7,763 nt of DNA from Thioalkalivibrio sp. (GTDB lineage: Bacteria > Pseudomonadota > Gammaproteobacteria > Ectothiorhodospirales > Ectothiorhodospiraceae), in assembly GCA_007136145.1 (NCBI GenBank), contig SLHN01000259.1, positions 1 to 7,763 on the forward strand, in the 5' to 3' direction. The position numbers and the translations under genes are program-made. Positions 6,092 to 7,763 of the stretch are shown here, one piece after another. Numbering within the stretch: the first letter of the stretch is position 1; every line of letters begins with the position of its first letter. The notes beneath the pieces are model-generated. The model was not told where the DNA came from, made no database searches, and was given only the letters and a program-made list of their open reading frames with translations.

Positions 6092-6299
6092 CAGGGGCCA
6101 CGGGGTGTCTGCGCGATCCCGCGAATCGTGGCGGCGACCCCGGCAGCCTGTCGGACTCAGGTGCCCGTGGCAAGCCGAGTGTGAGAGCAAGGCAATTTTG
6201 CGATCTAACGAGCAGAATGGCCCGCTAGTCAGCGAACAGGATCGAACACACGATCGCTATCTCACTGGCGCGGCAGGAGCAGGCCAAGTTCGGCAGGCT

Positions 6300-6323
6300 A
6301 CCCGGCATATGCCTCAACCGGGT
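6300..6323 (-). terminator. Weak hairpin after the SelO stop
   Basis: A 6-bp GC-rich stem (ACCCGG with CCGGGT) with a 12-nt loop lies about 13 nt beyond the SelO stop codon on the minus strand. Position fits a transcript end. The lack of a following T-run makes a standard intrinsic terminator unlikely. Confidence 0.3.
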
Positions 6324-6336
6324 GATTGATGTTGGC

Positions 6337-7763
6337 TCAGGTACCACAGAATGTCTGGTAGACGCGCTGGTCGGGCGTTGGCGGGTGCTGATATTCGGAA
6401 CCGTGGTGACAGGAATCATAGGGATCGGCGAGCACGTCCAGGAATCGACGCACGGGCCCAAAATCATCATTCTCCACAGCCGCTGTCAGGGCCTGTTCCA
6501 CGCGATGATTACGCGGGATCACGGCAGGATTGACCGAGCGCATGCGCAGAACGACCGTTTCCATCTCCGCGCCCTGCCCCGCCAGCCGCTGTCGCCAGCG
6601 CTGATGCCATGTCTTGAACTCCGGGTCCGCGAACCTTGATTGCACCCGGCTGGGTGCCTCGACTGCGGCAAGGCTGGAAAGATCACGGAATGTATTCGTG
6701 TAATCGGCGCCGGTCCGCTGCATCCAGTGCAGCAGGGAGTCAATAAGGTCCCTATCGTCGTCCTGCTCGTGCACCAGACCGAGCTTGGCGCGCATCGCGG
6801 ACAGCCAGTGGCTGGCGAACAGCATCGGAAACCGGCCAATAGCCTGCTCGGCAATATTGAGGGCGGCCTTTGGATCCGGGTCCAGCATGGGCAGGAGCGT
6901 CTCCGCGAACCGAGCGAGGTTCCACTGACCGATCCGTGCCTGATTAGCGAATGCATAACGGCCCTGACGATCAATCGAGCTGAATACCGTAGCGGGATCG
7001 TACTGGTCCATGAACGCGCAGGGGCCGTAGTCGATGGTTTCACCGGAGAGTGCCATGTTGTCGGTGTTCATCACGCCATGCACAAAGCCCACGCGCATCC
7101 ATTCCGCAATCAGCTTCGCCTGACGTTCCATCACCGCATTCAGCAGATCGGCATGACGCGTCGCTCGCTCACTCAGCTCTGGATAGTGGCGCCACAGCGT
7201 ATAATCCGCCAAGGCGCGAACAGATTCTGGCTTGTCGCGAACCCCGCCGCCCTCCTCGCCATTGTTGACCGCAAACCCTGGGTGGCCCGGAACGTCCAGG
7301 CCCGCGTCCAGCGCAGCCGCATATTCGAAGGTGCCGACACGAATATGGCTTGCGGCGACTCTCGTCAGCACCGCGCCCGGGAGGGCTTCCTCGCGGATTA
7401 CCGGCTCGCCGGTCGCCACCACCGCCAGGCTGCGAGTAGTGGGGATCCCGAGACCCCGCATCGCCTCGCTAATCAGATACTCGCGCAACATCGGCCCAAG
7501 GGCGGCACGCCCGTCTCCGCGTCGAGAATACGGCGTCGGTCCAGACCCCTTGAGCTGCACGTCGAGGCGCTTTCCAGCGGGCGTAACATGTTCTCCCAAC
7601 AAGTGGGCACGTCCGTCCCCCAGAAGTGTGAAATGCCCGAACTGATGACCGGCGTAGGCCTGGGCGATCGGCACACTCGACGAGTCGAGTCGGTTACCTC
7701 CGAGTAGGGACGCGACCCCGGGATCTTCAAACACCTCCGGGTCCAGCCCCATCTCGATGGCCA
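6337..7763 (-). CDS. selO: SelO/YdiU protein adenylyltransferase, 5' end cut off
   Basis: SelO is a pseudokinase-fold enzyme that moves AMP from ATP to hydroxyl side chains of proteins (AMPylation) and is linked to redox stress in E. coli. The visible part is about 474 residues; the frame stays open to the right edge, and roughly 30 N-terminal residues are missing. Numbering from ATG 7752: AGHQFG (34-39), LLGDGR (43-48), the ATP-site lysine Lys68 in QLKGSGPTPYSRRGDGR, then HGVMNTDN (225-232) and IDYGP (240-244), whose Asn232 and Asp241 match the metal-binding Asn and Asp of the family. The protein ends TFCGT; Cys469 is third from the end, as is selenocysteine in human SelO. Cys245 stands in DYGPC, whereas E. 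coli has its partner cysteine about ten residues later. About 24 extra residues lie between TFEY and LADY. ATG 7752 is internal, since in-frame codons for AIE precede it. Confidence 0.96.
   Translation of the reverse strand, partial: AIEMGLDPEVFEDPGVASLLGGNRLDSSSVPIAQAYAGHQFGHFTLLGDGRAHLLGEHVTPAGKRLDVQLKGSGPTPYSRRGDGRAALGPMLREYLISEAMRGLGIPTTRSLAVVATGEPVIREEALPGAVLTRVAASHIRVGTFEYAAALDAGLDVPGHPGFAVNNGEEGGGVRDKPESVRALADYTLWRHYPELSERATRHADLLNAVMERQAKLIAEWMRVGFVHGVMNTDNMALSGETIDYGPCAFMDQYDPATVFSSIDRQGRYAFANQARIGQWNLARFAETLLPMLDPDPKAALNIAEQAIGRFPMLFASHWLSAMRAKLGLVHEQDDDRDLIDSLLHWMQRTGADYTNTFRDLSSLAAVEAPSRVQSRFADPEFKTWHQRWRQRLAGQGAEMETVVLRMRSVNPAVIPRNHRVEQALTAAVENDDFGPVRRFLDVLADPYDSCHHGSEYQHPPTPDQRVYQTFCGT

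Larger units (their letters stand above)
6019..6336. other. Spacer between SelO and DUF2339 genes
   Basis: No gene is seen in these 318 bases. Near the SelO stop, ACCCGG (6300-6305) and CCGGGT (6318-6323) form a 6-bp stem with a 12-nt loop that includes the palindrome GGCATATGCC (6304-6313). It may end SelO transcripts, but no T-run follows on the minus strand. Upstream of the DUF2339 start, AAATGG (6078-6083) and CCATTT (6086-6091) form a 14-bp palindrome that could be an operator. No promoter with both good -35 and -10 hexamers was found. Confidence 0.5.

Noticed and set aside
6640..7707. 355-codon plus-strand frame inside selO
   Set aside because: Antisense shadow of a clearly identified, motif-rich SelO gene.
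1..7763. CRISPR arrays, tRNA genes, riboswitches, toxin-antitoxin or defence systems
   Set aside because: No regularly spaced repeats, T-loop-like sequences, recognisable aptamer cores or paired small toxin and antitoxin genes were found in any intergenic region.

Overview
The window looks like chromosomal DNA of a GC-rich Gammaproteobacterium (roughly 60% GC by eye). The genus cannot be fixed from the sequence. No rRNA, tRNA, CRISPR array, transposase or phage gene is visible. Four protein genes are well supported, all on the minus strand, and one small plus-strand gene is probable.

Layout, left to right. 1-682: no convincing gene, but several good inverted repeats. 683-1180 (-): a small Ras-like GTPase of the COG2229 type, with a credible sigma70-type promoter at 1257-1285. 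1181-1546: a gap holding that promoter and an AT-rich island with a palindrome. 1547-2611 (-): an unrecognised protein with a signal-peptide-like segment, probably exported, whose start codon is ambiguous. 2612-2826: a divergent intergenic region with a direct repeat and a promoter for the plus-strand gene. 2827-3135 (+): a 102-residue hypothetical protein with a short hydrophobic segment and methionine-containing tail, supported by a Shine-Dalgarno site and promoter. 3136-3321: a short convergent region with a REP-like palindrome and a perfect 9-bp hairpin. 3322-6018 (-): a DUF2339 polytopic membrane protein of 898 residues. 6019-6336: a spacer without a gene. 6337-7763 (-): SelO/YdiU protein adenylyltransferase, cut by the right window edge and lacking about 30 N-terminal residues.

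The genes do not form an obvious pathway. SelO and the DUF2339 gene share a strand but are 318 bp apart. The GTPase is an orphan here, because no roadblock/MglB-like partner is encoded beside it. Nothing in the window makes a convincing new defence or metabolic system. The most useful leads are the orphan GTPase with its promoter, the unknown exported protein, the small plus-strand gene with its operator-like repeats, and two departures in SelO from the E. coli form: a moved cysteine and an insertion.
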